Assembly (NCBI GenBank): GCA_949297565.1
Contig: CASFUI010000089.1
Coordinates: forward strand, 1 to 9,548
Length of the DNA stretch: 9,548 nucleotides
DNA from: an uncultured Eubacteriales bacterium
GTDB taxonomy: Bacteria; Bacillota; Clostridia; Lachnospirales; Lachnospiraceae
Reading direction: 5' to 3'
Positions 1-6,070 of this stretch are shown in pieces; position 1 is the stretch's first letter; each line of letters begins with the position of its first letter. A program made the translations under genes and the position numbers. The notes below the pieces were generated by a model that worked only from the letters and a program-made list of their open reading frames with translations, was not told where the DNA came from and ran no database searches.

Positions 1-722
1 AGGAGATGGCTGGAGGCTATGCAGCCATTGCAAATGACGGGGTTTACAGAAAGGCTACATGTATTCAGAGAATTGACGGAGCGGACGGAGTGACAGTCGT
101 CGATGAGAGCAGCCGGGGGCTGCGTGTGTATGAGGTCAATGCAAGCAGAATGATGACGTCAATTCTTGAATCCGTAGTTGAGCCTGACGGGACAGGCGCG
201 GCAGGGGCTGTGGATAATGCGGTTATAGCCGGAAAAACCGGAACAACCAACTCTAACAGAGATATGTGGTTCTGCGGTTACAGTGCTTACTATACAACGG
301 CGGTGTGGATTGGTTACGATTATCCTCAGGAGATACACGGTTATAACAGTGCTTCGGCAATTTTTAAGCAGTTTATGACTGAGGTGCATGAGAACCTTCC
401 TATGCAGGAAATCACCGGGTACACATCGTCTATGCAGCAGGAAAGTCAAACAGGGGCTCAGACGGACGCAGATGCGGAAAACCCGCAGGAGAGCAGTCAG
501 GAGAGTACCGCGGCGCCTCCTGAGCAGGTCACAAATCCCGGCAATCAGGGTACGACAGGGAACGGCCAGGGGCAGCAGCCGCCATCGTCAGGCTCATCTG
601 AGACAACACCGACAGAGACCAGTACATATCCACCGGGAGAGTGGGATGCTCCAACACAGACAGACCCGGATGCTCCGATACAGGGAGATATAGATGCGCC
701 TACCGGAGGCGGAGAGTGGTAA
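1..722 (+). CDS. Penicillin-binding protein, class A (PBP1A-like), C-terminal part; 5' end outside window
   Basis: This is the end of a membrane-anchored peptidoglycan transpeptidase; the reading frame is open to the window edge, so the glycosyltransferase domain and the catalytic SxxK serine lie upstream. The fragment opens with MAGGYAAIANDG, which matches the region of PBP transpeptidases just before the third motif. The KTGT(T) motif follows at about residues 77-81 counted from the first ATG (position 6), then RDMWFCGYSAYYTTAVWIGYD-type strand residues typical of PBP1A. From about residue 139 to the stop the protein becomes a 100-residue low-complexity tail rich in Gln, Ser, Thr, Pro, Glu and Gly, ending in three 8-residue DAP-type repeats. 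Such disordered extracytoplasmic tails are common in Firmicute class A PBPs. The gene ends 9 bp before a strong hairpin terminator. The ATG at position 6 is an internal Met, not a start. Family assignment is firm; the exact PBP name is not determinable. Confidence 0.87.
   Translation, partial: EMAGGYAAIANDGVYRKATCIQRIDGADGVTVVDESSRGLRVYEVNASRMMTSILESVVEPDGTGAAGAVDNAVIAGKTGTTNSNRDMWFCGYSAYYTTAVWIGYDYPQEIHGYNSASAIFKQFMTEVHENLPMQEITGYTSSMQQESQTGAQTDADAENPQESSQESTAAPPEQVTNPGNQGTTGNGQGQQPPSSGSSETTPTETSTYPPGEWDAPTQTDPDAPIQGDIDAPTGGGEW
645..716 (+). repeat. Three degenerate 24-bp in-frame repeats in the PBP tail
   Basis: Three consecutive 24-bp units (645-668, 669-692, 693-716) encode DAPTQTDP, DAPIQGDI and DAPTGGGE. 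Each begins with Asp-Ala-Pro. Only the first few codons are well conserved, so this is an old or weak amplification at the very C-terminus of the penicillin-binding protein. Confidence 0.5.
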
Positions 723-731
723 ATTTCGGGC

Positions 732-767
732 AAAAGACCTGCGCGCCACATGGCGCGCAGGTCTTTT
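732..767. terminator. Bidirectional intrinsic terminator between PBP gene and prs
   Basis: Perfect 16-bp arms (732-747 and 752-767) surround a 4-nt loop. Each arm has a GC-rich core (CCTGCGCGCC) and an outer AAAA/TTTT end, so a U-run follows the stem in both directions. It lies 9 bp after the PBP stop and 23 bp after the prs stop, as expected for one terminator shared by two converging genes. Confidence 0.93.
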
Positions 768-790
768 AAGCTTTGAGAAAACCTGTATAG

Positions 791-1975
791 TTACTTTCCG
801 TAATGAGCAGCATTATATTCTTTTACTCTCTGCTGAATTCTCTCAACAGGGCTTAAAAGATTGCTTATCGATGAATCATGATTTAATGTGTCAATAAGAA
901 GAGCAATATACTTGCTCATATCTACATTGATATACCACGGCTTTGAGAGGAGCTCTTCAGGCTGGTATACAAGATTTGTAGTGAGTACCTTGTCAATAAT
1001 GCCATTTTCATACGCGTCATCAAACTTCTTAAGTCCGTTTGTGAAAAGACCGAAGGTAGTAGCGCAGAAAACTCTGCTTGCCTTGCGGCGCTTGAGCTCA
1101 GAAGCTACATCAATCATGCTCTCTCCCGAAGAAATCATATCGTCAATAATTATTACGTCTTTTCCCTCCACGTTGCTTCCGAGGAATTCATGTGCAACAA
1201 TAGGATTGCGGCCGTTCACAATCTTTGTGTAGTCACGTCTCTTGTAGAACATACCCATATCAAGACCGAGTACGTTTGCAAAATATACGGCTCTTGACAT
1301 ACCACCCTCATCTGGACTTATAACCATCATGTGGTCGCTGTCAATGTGAAGGTCGTCAACGCCGAGCAGGAGATACTTGATAAACTGATAAGTTGCGGAA
1401 ACTGATTCAAAACCTTTGAGAGGAATTGCGTTCTGAACTCTCGGGTCATGAGCATCAAAGGTGATAATGTTGTCTACACCCATATTTGTGAGCTCTTCAA
1501 GCATCAAAGCACAGTCAAGGGATTCTCTTCCGTTGCGCTTGTGCTGTCTGCTCTCATAGAGAAACGGCATAATTACCGTAATTCTTCTTGCCTTACCTCC
1601 GGCAGCGGCGATAACTCGCTTTAAATCTGCATAGTGGTCATCAGGCGACATGTGATTTTTGAGTCCGCAAAGCGAGTACTCAAGACTGTAATTGCACACG
1701 TCAACCATAATATATAAATCACATCCACGGACTGAGTCATTTAACACGCCTTTTCCTTCGCCTGAACCAAATCTTGGTGTACTGGCGTCTACAATATAGC
1801 TGTCTCTTTTATAACCGCTGAATGCGAGCGTTGATTCGCTTTCGTGTTCGCGCTGCTCTCTCCATTCTACAAGAAACCTGTCAACCTTGTCTCCCATTTT
1901 GGTGCAGCTTGCCAAAGGAATGATACCTAAAGTACCATATGGAATAGTTGCTGCGTGGCGTTCGTCTCGTGGCAT
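791..1975 (-). CDS. prs: Ribose-phosphate pyrophosphokinase (PRPP synthetase), long divergent type
   Basis: Transfers pyrophosphate from ATP to ribose 5-phosphate to make PRPP for purine, pyrimidine, histidine, tryptophan and NAD synthesis; cytoplasmic. The ATG at 1975 gives 394 residues and has a GGAGG at 1985-1989 with a 9-nt spacer; an upstream TTG at 2047 lacks this support. Family landmarks in order are NDSVRGCDLYIM (79-90), MPFLYESRQHKRNGRES (136-152, the counterpart of the YARQDRK ATP segment), FDAHDPRVQNAIP (173-185, replacing the usual DLHAxQIQGFF metal/PRPP signature), VISPDEGGMSRA (218-229), the KRR flexible loop (245-247) and DDMISSGESM (278-287, ribose-5-phosphate loop). Ordinary bacterial Prs is about 315-320 residues. 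The extra length includes an N-terminal extension, an insertion around residues 91-125 and a C-terminal extension. Similar long forms occur in Clostridia. It lies downstream of the helicase loader gene but has its own promoter and a shared terminator at 732-767. Confidence 0.9.
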   Translation of the reverse strand: MPRDERHAATIPYGTLGIIPLASCTKMGDKVDRFLVEWREQREHESESTLAFSGYKRDSYIVDASTPRFGSGEGKGVLNDSVRGCDLYIMVDVCNYSLEYSLCGLKNHMSPDDHYADLKRVIAAAGGKARRITVIMPFLYESRQHKRNGRESLDCALMLEELTNMGVDNIITFDAHDPRVQNAIPLKGFESVSATYQFIKYLLLGVDDLHIDSDHMMVISPDEGGMSRAVYFANVLGLDMGMFYKRRDYTKIVNGRNPIVAHEFLGSNVEGKDVIIIDDMISSGESMIDVASELKRRKASRVFCATTFGLFTNGLKKFDDAYENGIIDKVLTTNLVYQPEELLSKPWYINVDMSKYIALLIDTLNHDSSISNLLSPVERIQQRVKEYNAAHYGK

Positions 1976-2074
1976 AATAAAAATCCTCCGTTTGTAATTA
2001 ATTATTTTGAGGGCGCAAAATACGGCTAAAACACTTGAGATAAGCAAGCCTCTGCGACCCTGTTTCCAAAGCCA
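1976..2074 (-). other. prs 5' leader with possible folded structure
   Basis: About 100 nt lie between the predicted transcription start and the prs ATG. On the RNA, AGGGUCGCA (2053-2061) can pair with UGCGCCCU (2010-2017) with one bulged U. Inside this, GGCU (2047-2050) can pair with AGCC (2024-2027), or alternatively CUUG (2045-2048) with CAAG (2034-2037). These two inner pairings overlap and exclude each other. I recognise no known riboswitch class. The fold is inferred by eye. Confidence 0.35.
1985..1989 (-). promoter_or_regulatory. prs ribosome binding site
   Basis: GGAGG on the minus strand, 9 nt before the ATG at 1975. It decides the start: the in-frame TTG at 2047 would add 24 hydrophobic residues not expected for this cytosolic enzyme. 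Confidence 0.85.
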
Positions 2075-2080
2075 TATTAA

Positions 2081-2109
2081 AATATAATCATAAAATCAAA
2101 ATAAGTCAA
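2081..2109 (-). promoter_or_regulatory. Sigma-A type promoter for prs
   Basis: On the minus strand, TTGACT (-35, 2104-2109) and TATATT (-10, 2081-2086) are separated by exactly 17 bp. The -35 overlaps the stop codon of the upstream helicase loader gene (2106-2108). Predicted start of transcription is near 2074. Confidence 0.7.
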
Positions 2110-3146
2110 TGATTTCTGTTAAACTTTGTTGAAGCCTTATTTTCATCAGCTGCGCTGTGAGCCTTAGGTTTTTGACCTGTCCGCTTCATCATTCTTATAT
2201 CATTGCCAAAAAGCTTCAATATAGTATATGAACTTGTGATTCTCGAAAATATTCGCTCCGAGTAAATATCCCTTATATCTGAAAGCGAGAGATTAGTGGA
2301 GATAATAGTGCTTTTTTTTCTGAGCATGCGCTCGTTTATAACGTAAAAGAGCTTGGAATTGGTGTAGGTGTTGCCTACCTCTGTTCCCAAATCATCTATT
2401 ATAAGCAGGTCGCAGTCCAGAAGATAGTTTGCGTCAAAATCCCTGTCCTCACCGAAACGCGCAAAGTCCTGTCTCTGAAAGGCAGAGAACAGTTCAATAG
2501 CGGTAAGATAAATGACGCTGTGCGAGCTGTCAAGGAGAGCCTTTGCTATGCAGTTTGAAAGAAAAGTCTTTCCTGTTCCTGTGCCTCCGAAAAACAGTAT
2601 ATTTGCATTTTCACGGTCAAAAGCATCTACAAAACTGTGGCATATGGAAACTATGCGCTGCATATTATGATAAGGTGTGAGCCCGTTAGAGGCGTCAGGT
2701 GTTGTATCGTCATACCAGTCATAGGAAAAGGTATCAAAATTTTCGTTTTCTGTTATGTTTTTCAGATTTGAGTCATGATATACAAGGTCAATCGCTTTTT
2801 TTTGAAAGCAGGCGCATTTTTTATTTGAAACATAACCTGTGTCATGGCAGACAGGGCAGGTATAAACAGGCTCAAGATAATCAGAGGGCTTGTCTATGGA
2901 AGCAAGCACTGCCGCCTTTTGGCGGTTTAAATCTTCAAGGATTTCCCTGTATTCGCCGGAAGAGCCGTTTATGCGCTCTTTGGCTGCATTTAATGACACG
3001 GAAATGATTTTGTTTTCGATTTCGGCATATTCAGGAGCAAGCGACAGTACTTCATTGTAGCGCTGTTCCTGTATGTGCTGGTTTTGGGCTCTAAGTCCGT
3101 CATAAATGCGCATGATTGCGTCATGCTGTGTATTGGTAAGAGGCAT
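2106..3146 (-). CDS. dnaI: DnaI/DnaC-like replicative helicase loader (AAA+ ATPase)
   Basis: Predicted to bind the replicative DnaB/DnaC-type helicase and load it onto single-stranded DNA at the origin or at stalled forks. The 346 residues show an N-terminal helical region (1-90), a cysteine cluster CPVC (97-100) with CAC (111-113) that fits the zinc-binding helicase-interaction domain of DnaI-type loaders, Walker A GGTGTGKT (187-194), Walker B LLIIDDLG (247-254), a sensor-1 STN (283-285) and the ERIFSRI arginine-finger motif (297-303) characteristic of the DnaC/DnaI/IstB group. The length suits DnaI (about 310) rather than IstB (about 250), and no transposase is nearby. The ATG at 3146 follows AAAGGAG (3152-3158) with a 5-nt spacer. 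It sits 43 bp after the DnaD-like gene on the same strand, so the two are probably co-transcribed, a typical pairing of primosome genes. The symbol is assigned by family resemblance. Confidence 0.88.
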   Translation of the reverse strand: MPLTNTQHDAIMRIYDGLRAQNQHIQEQRYNEVLSLAPEYAEIENKIISVSLNAAKERINGSSGEYREILEDLNRQKAAVLASIDKPSDYLEPVYTCPVCHDTGYVSNKKCACFQKKAIDLVYHDSNLKNITENENFDTFSYDWYDDTTPDASNGLTPYHNMQRIVSICHSFVDAFDRENANILFFGGTGTGKTFLSNCIAKALLDSSHSVIYLTAIELFSAFQRQDFARFGEDRDFDANYLLDCDLLIIDDLGTEVGNTYTNSKLFYVINERMLRKKSTIISTNLSLSDIRDIYSERIFSRITSSYTILKLFGNDIRMMKRTGQKPKAHSAADENKASTKFNRNH

Positions 3147-3189
3147 AACTGCTCCTTTCGGGTTTAGATTTGTTGGTGTTTGCGGTATT

Positions 3190-4290
3190 TCATCCGTTGT
3201 TGCTGATTAATGCGCTTTCAAGGCTGTCAATATCTGTGCTGCGCTGGCTGAAATTATTGAAACGGTTATTTGTCTTTACGGCGTTTGCGTAAGTCTGTAT
3301 GCGCTTTGCCGATTTGTTTTGCTGATTTTGCTCAAATTCAATGTCAATGCGCTTTATATCTGAGAGGTTTTTTACATCTGCTTCCTTCCAGCGCTTAAGT
3401 ATGGTATCGGCATATTCAAAACTCGGCTGATGTGTGGCTCGCAGTGTTCTGTTGCATGCCTCAACTATTATCTGTGTGTCAAAGCAGTATACATCGGTCC
3501 ATTTTTTGATATAGTCCTGTTCGGGTTTTCCTGCGGCGCGGTTTGTGATGCCGAAGGCGCCGAGTACGGAATATGTGGCTTCGCTGTGATTGCCAACATA
3601 GGCTTTTGCCTGTTTTACGGAGCTTATGCCGTTTTCAGCCCAAGCGAGGGCTACCTTTTCTATGTAGCGCATACTTTTGTGACCAAGCAATGAACAGTAC
3701 TCTACCAGATATTCAATCAGCTCCGGAGAGAACTGAAGAGTGTCGTAAAAATATGCTATTGAAGATGCATCAGATGAACTGAGCGTGCCTCCGAGATATG
3801 TGCCTACAGCATACAGAAGCATTGAGAAATCCTCCTGTGCGGATAAATCCGTAATCTGCTTAGGAGTGTATGCGCTGCGCGGCTCTTTTGTAAAACCGGA
3901 GGATATTTCGGAAACCGCCGGGGTTTTGTGATTTTCGGATATTTTAGGTACAGCAGATGATATTTCTGAAGTTTGATTGCCTGATGCAGAAGTCAGGTCG
4001 CAGAAGGTAATTCCGGAAATGTCGCTGCCGCTTGAGTTCATAGTAAGCATAATTGCGCCGGCTTTATCCCAATAGCGGAGCGCCCTTATTACATCGGCTT
4101 CTGTCTGGTTAAAAAAGTCAGCCAGAGCGGACACTGAGATAGTCGTCTGGCTGTCCGATACACACCTCAGCAGATAAAGATATATCTTAACAAATTCACC
4201 ATTGGCAAGGGGCATAAATTCATCTATAAACACATTTGATAGTGTTGTTGAAGTGTTTGATGATTGTGTGCATAAAGTCAGTTTGTTCAT
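3190..4290 (-). CDS. DnaD-domain replication initiation protein (DnaD/DnaB-like primosome component)
   Basis: Predicted to bridge DnaA at the origin and the helicase/loader complex. From the ATG at 4290 it has 366 residues. Residues about 16-85 (FIDEF..ANGEFVKIYLYLLR, then a helical segment through VIRALRYWDKAGAI) look like the winged-helix oligomerisation domain. Residues 100-148 form a Ser/Thr-rich linker. Two DnaD-type C-terminal domains follow: about 152-229, ending in YIEKVALAW, and about 241-310, ending in YADTILKRW, both fitting the YxxxI..W pattern of this DNA-binding domain. Two such domains after a winged helix recall B. subtilis DnaB as much as DnaD, so I leave the symbol empty. 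The start is uncertain: an upstream ATG at 4338 adds 16 residues but has no ribosome binding site, whereas 4290 is preceded by a GGGGT. It is first gene of the operon with the loader, and a DnaA-box cluster lies just upstream of its promoter. Confidence 0.85.
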   Translation of the reverse strand: MNKLTLCTQSSNTSTTLSNVFIDEFMPLANGEFVKIYLYLLRCVSDSQTTISVSALADFFNQTEADVIRALRYWDKAGAIMLTMNSSGSDISGITFCDLTSASGNQTSEISSAVPKISENHKTPAVSEISSGFTKEPRSAYTPKQITDLSAQEDFSMLLYAVGTYLGGTLSSSDASSIAYFYDTLQFSPELIEYLVEYCSLLGHKSMRYIEKVALAWAENGISSVKQAKAYVGNHSEATYSVLGAFGITNRAAGKPEQDYIKKWTDVYCFDTQIIVEACNRTLRATHQPSFEYADTILKRWKEADVKNLSDIKRIDIEFEQNQQNKSAKRIQTYANAVKTNNRFNNFSQRSTDIDSLESALISNNG

Positions 4291-4347
4291 AAAGTACCCC
4301 GTTTCTGAAAAATAATGCTTTGCTTTATAAGTGCACATTCACGATAT

Positions 4348-4407
4348 AAAAAGACATAATATCATCTGTATGCGTAAAAGAGTGACGCAATGATGTTATG
4401 TCTTTTT
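4348..4407 (-). terminator. Terminator-like hairpin in the leader of the dnaD-like gene (possible attenuator)
   Basis: Arms of 18 nt (4348-4365 and 4390-4407) match at 17 positions; on the minus-strand RNA the exception is an A-C mismatch, on a plus-strand RNA a U-G wobble. An inner 5-bp stem (4371-4375 with 4385-4389) caps it, with a 5-nt bulge on one side. In the minus direction the stem ends in UUUUU followed by AUAU. The stem is AU-rich, so termination strength is uncertain. Because the predicted promoter lies upstream of it at 4431-4459, it falls within the leader transcript and could attenuate the operon; it could also serve as a back-up murC terminator. Confidence 0.6.
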
Positions 4408-4430
4408 GTGCACTGCTTATTGCTGACGTG

Positions 4431-4459
4431 ATTATAGCATATCCGCTTTGAAATTTAAA
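4431..4459 (-). promoter_or_regulatory. Extended -10 promoter for the dnaD-like/dnaI operon
   Basis: Minus strand: TATAAT (-10, 4431-4436) preceded by TGC, giving a perfect TGnTATAAT extended -10, and TTTAAA (-35, 4454-4459) at 17-bp spacing. Predicted transcription start is near 4424, giving a leader of about 134 nt to the ATG at 4290. An exact DnaA box lies 4 bp upstream of the -35, centred near -44. Confidence 0.72.
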
Positions 4460-4485
4460 GAGGTGTGGATAAAGGGACAGGCTGT

Positions 4486-4512
4486 TGTGGAAAATGTGGA
4501 AAACGTGGAAAA
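4486..4512 (-). repeat. Three end-to-end 9-bp DnaA-box repeats
   Basis: Three 9-bp units with zero spacing read on the plus strand as TGTGGAAAA, TGTGGAAAA and CGTGGAAAA, differing only at one base in the last. Each fits the reverse complement of a TTTTCCAC(A/G) DnaA box. Confidence 0.85.
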
Positions 4513-4550
4513 ATGCAAAAAATTATTATTTTTCGACAGGTAAATTTAAC

Positions 4551-4597
4551 TAAAAATCCACACGAAAAATTCTATTTTAAGAATAATTCGTGTGGAT
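4551..4597 (-). terminator. Predicted murC terminator overlapping DnaA boxes
   Basis: Arms 4556-4573 and 4580-4597 match at 16 of 18 positions around a 6-nt loop (4574-4579). Read in the murC direction the stem closes with GUGUGGAU and continues into UUUUAGUU, giving a run of five U. It lies 43 bp after the murC stop. The outer stem is formed by ATCCACACGAA and its complement, that is, by inverted DnaA-box sequences, so the palindrome could instead be selected as a protein-binding site. Confidence 0.6.
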
Positions 4598-4608
4598 AAT
4601 GTGGATAA
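4591..4608 (-). repeat. Two end-to-end consensus DnaA boxes
   Basis: Two exact copies of TGTGGATAA on the plus strand, each the reverse complement of TTATCCACA, directly abutting. The first shares bases 4591-4597 with the outer stem of the predicted murC terminator. Confidence 0.85.
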
Positions 4609-4640
4609 GTTTGTTGAAAACCATACAATAAATGTAGGAT

Positions 4641-6023
4641 TTAGGCATTTATAAGGGCTTCACCGACCTTATATATGTCACCTGCCCCCATAGTTATCAA
4701 CAAATCACCGTTGATACAATTTTTTAATAAAAATTTTTCGATTTCTTCAAATGATTTAAAATAGTAACATTCTTTGCCGAGCTTTTCGACGGCGGCCTGT
4801 AAATCTGCCGAGCTTATGCCGAGCGTGTCTTTTTCTCTTGCGGCGTAAATATCCGCAAGCACAACAACATCAGCACCCAGAAGAGCCTTTGCAAAATCAT
4901 CGAGAAGAGCCTTTGTCCTTGAATATGTATGCGGCTGAAATACGCACCATATTTTTCTGTGAGGATAATGCTTCGCGCTGCCAAGTGTCGCCGTGATTTC
5001 GTCCGGGTGATGTGCGTAATCATCTATTACAGTTACGCCGTTAAATGTTCCCTTTTTCTGGAAGCGGCGGTCTGTTCCTGTGAAGCCGGCAAGTCCGCGC
5101 TTTATTGTATCAATGTCAATTCCAAGCTTTGCCGCCGCAGCGACAGCCGCAAGCGAGTTGTATACATTGTGTATTCCCGGCACATTCAGATGAATAGTCC
5201 CTGAAGGCTTATTATTAATAAGAAGCGTATATGTGCAGTGCCCAAGCTCATCATATGTAATATCAGAGGCGCTGTAATCGCTCTTCTCAGGGTTTGAGCC
5301 GAAGGTGATAACCTCGCAGTTTTTTTCGCTGTAAAAATATTCGTAATTTTCTATATCGCTGCTGATAATCAGCGTTCCGTTATCCGGAAGCTTTTCGGTA
5401 AAAAGTTTAAAAGAATGGCGTATATCGTCCAGATCCTTGAAAAAATCAAGATGGTCCGCCTTTACATTTAAAATTATATTGAGAGTAGGGTGAAAGGACA
5501 GAAAGCTGTTGGTATATTCGCATGCCTCAGTAACAAAAATATCTGATTTGCCGACGCGGATGTTTCCGCCTATGCTGTGAAGTATACCGCCGACAGAAAC
5601 AGTAGGGTCGCATTCTCCTGCAAGCAGAATATCCGTAAGCATTGACGTGGTTGTGGTTTTTCCGTGTGTTCCCGCAATATTTACCGCAACACGATAGTTT
5701 GTCATAAGCTGACCGAGAAGCTCGGCGCGGCTGATTGTGGGAATTCCGAGACTGCGCGCACGGGTAAGTTCCGGATTTGTATCTGAGATGGCTGCGGTGT
5801 ATACGACCAAATCATAGTCCGGATGTATATTGCCGGCCTCCTGAGTGTAATAGCATTTGCAGCCTTCTTTTTCAAGTGCGTCGGTCAGGTCGGATTCATG
5901 GCTGTCTGAGCCCGATACCGTAAAATTCCTTGCGATTAAAATGTGCGCCAGCCCGCTCATGCTTATACCGCCTATACCTATGAAATGAACATGGATAGGA
6001 TGATTAAAATCAATTTTATACAT
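4641..6023 (-). CDS. murC: UDP-N-acetylmuramate--L-alanine ligase
   Basis: Cytoplasmic Mur ligase that adds L-Ala to UDP-MurNAc with ATP, the first step of the peptidoglycan stem peptide. The 460 residues are full length for MurC. Visible motifs are an N-terminal UDP-binding Rossmann segment HFIGIGGISMSGLA (13-26), the ATP loop GTHGKTTT (118-125), EACEY (166-170), HLDFF (191-195), PGIHNVYNSLAA (282-293), DDYAHHPDEI (334-343), FQPHTYSRT (362-370) and MGAGDI (445-450). The usual GIGMSG is GISMSG here. The ATG at 6023 has AAAGG (6033-6037) 9 nt upstream. The gene stands alone, with its own promoter in the divergent region shared with glgC and a predicted terminator at 4551-4597, and is not in a visible dcw cluster. 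Confidence 0.96.
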   Translation of the reverse strand: MYKIDFNHPIHVHFIGIGGISMSGLAHILIARNFTVSGSDSHESDLTDALEKEGCKCYYTQEAGNIHPDYDLVVYTAAISDTNPELTRARSLGIPTISRAELLGQLMTNYRVAVNIAGTHGKTTTTSMLTDILLAGECDPTVSVGGILHSIGGNIRVGKSDIFVTEACEYTNSFLSFHPTLNIILNVKADHLDFFKDLDDIRHSFKLFTEKLPDNGTLIISSDIENYEYFYSEKNCEVITFGSNPEKSDYSASDITYDELGHCTYTLLINNKPSGTIHLNVPGIHNVYNSLAAVAAAAKLGIDIDTIKRGLAGFTGTDRRFQKKGTFNGVTVIDDYAHHPDEITATLGSAKHYPHRKIWCVFQPHTYSRTKALLDDFAKALLGADVVVLADIYAAREKDTLGISSADLQAAVEKLGKECYYFKSFEEIEKFLLKNCINGDLLITMGAGDIYKVGEALINA

Positions 6024-6070
6024 AGCAATATGCCTTTCTTATTATTAAATATCAGTGAAACTTTAAAAAC

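Larger units (their letters stand above)
4464..4620 (-). promoter_or_regulatory. DnaA-box cluster
   Basis: The consensus is TTATCCACA (degenerate TTWTNCACA). On the minus strand: 4464-4472 TTATCCACA, 4486-4494 TTTTCCACA, 4495-4503 TTTTCCACA, 4504-4512 TTTTCCACG, 4591-4599 TTATCCACA, 4600-4608 TTATCCACA, and a weak 4612-4620 TTTTCAACA. On the plus strand there is a weak AAATCCACA at 4554-4562. Three are exact consensus matches and two more fit the degenerate form. Seven of the eight point the same way, toward the dnaD-like gene. Such density in 157 bp is far above chance and is typical of a DnaA-binding region. Binding itself is inferred. The neighbouring genes act directly after DnaA in replication initiation, which supports a regulatory or titration role. 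Confidence 0.85.
4291..4640. other. 350-bp regulatory interval between murC and the dnaD-like gene
   Basis: No gene is visible. Read in the minus direction it holds the predicted murC terminator (4551-4597), eight exact to weak DnaA boxes (4464-4620), an extended -10 promoter (4431-4459), and a long terminator-like hairpin (4348-4407) inside the leader of the dnaD-like gene. A 17-nt pure A/T run (4517-4533) separates the two box groups. Confidence 0.8.

Noticed and set aside
888..1232. Plus-strand ORF of 114 codons inside prs
   Set aside because: It is antisense to a clearly conserved enzyme, has no recognised domain, and no credible ribosome binding site was seen.
1976..2047. N-terminal extension of prs from a TTG at 2047
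   Set aside because: The ATG at 1975 has an ideal GGAGG and matches the expected protein start; the extension would be a hydrophobic stretch on a cytosolic enzyme.
2106..3146. IstB-type transposition helper instead of a helicase loader
   Set aside because: It is longer than IstB, has the N-terminal cysteine cluster, and adjoins a DnaD-like gene with no transposase or inverted repeats nearby.
4291..4338. Upstream ATG at 4338 for the dnaD-like gene
   Set aside because: No ribosome binding site precedes it, and the family-like N-terminus begins at MNKLTLC (4290). It is not excluded, because the site at 4290 is also modest.
4486..4512. Tandem 9-bp repeats as iterons of a plasmid origin or as a CRISPR remnant
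   Set aside because: No Rep protein, Cas gene or spacer pattern is present, and the repeat unit matches the DnaA box closely.
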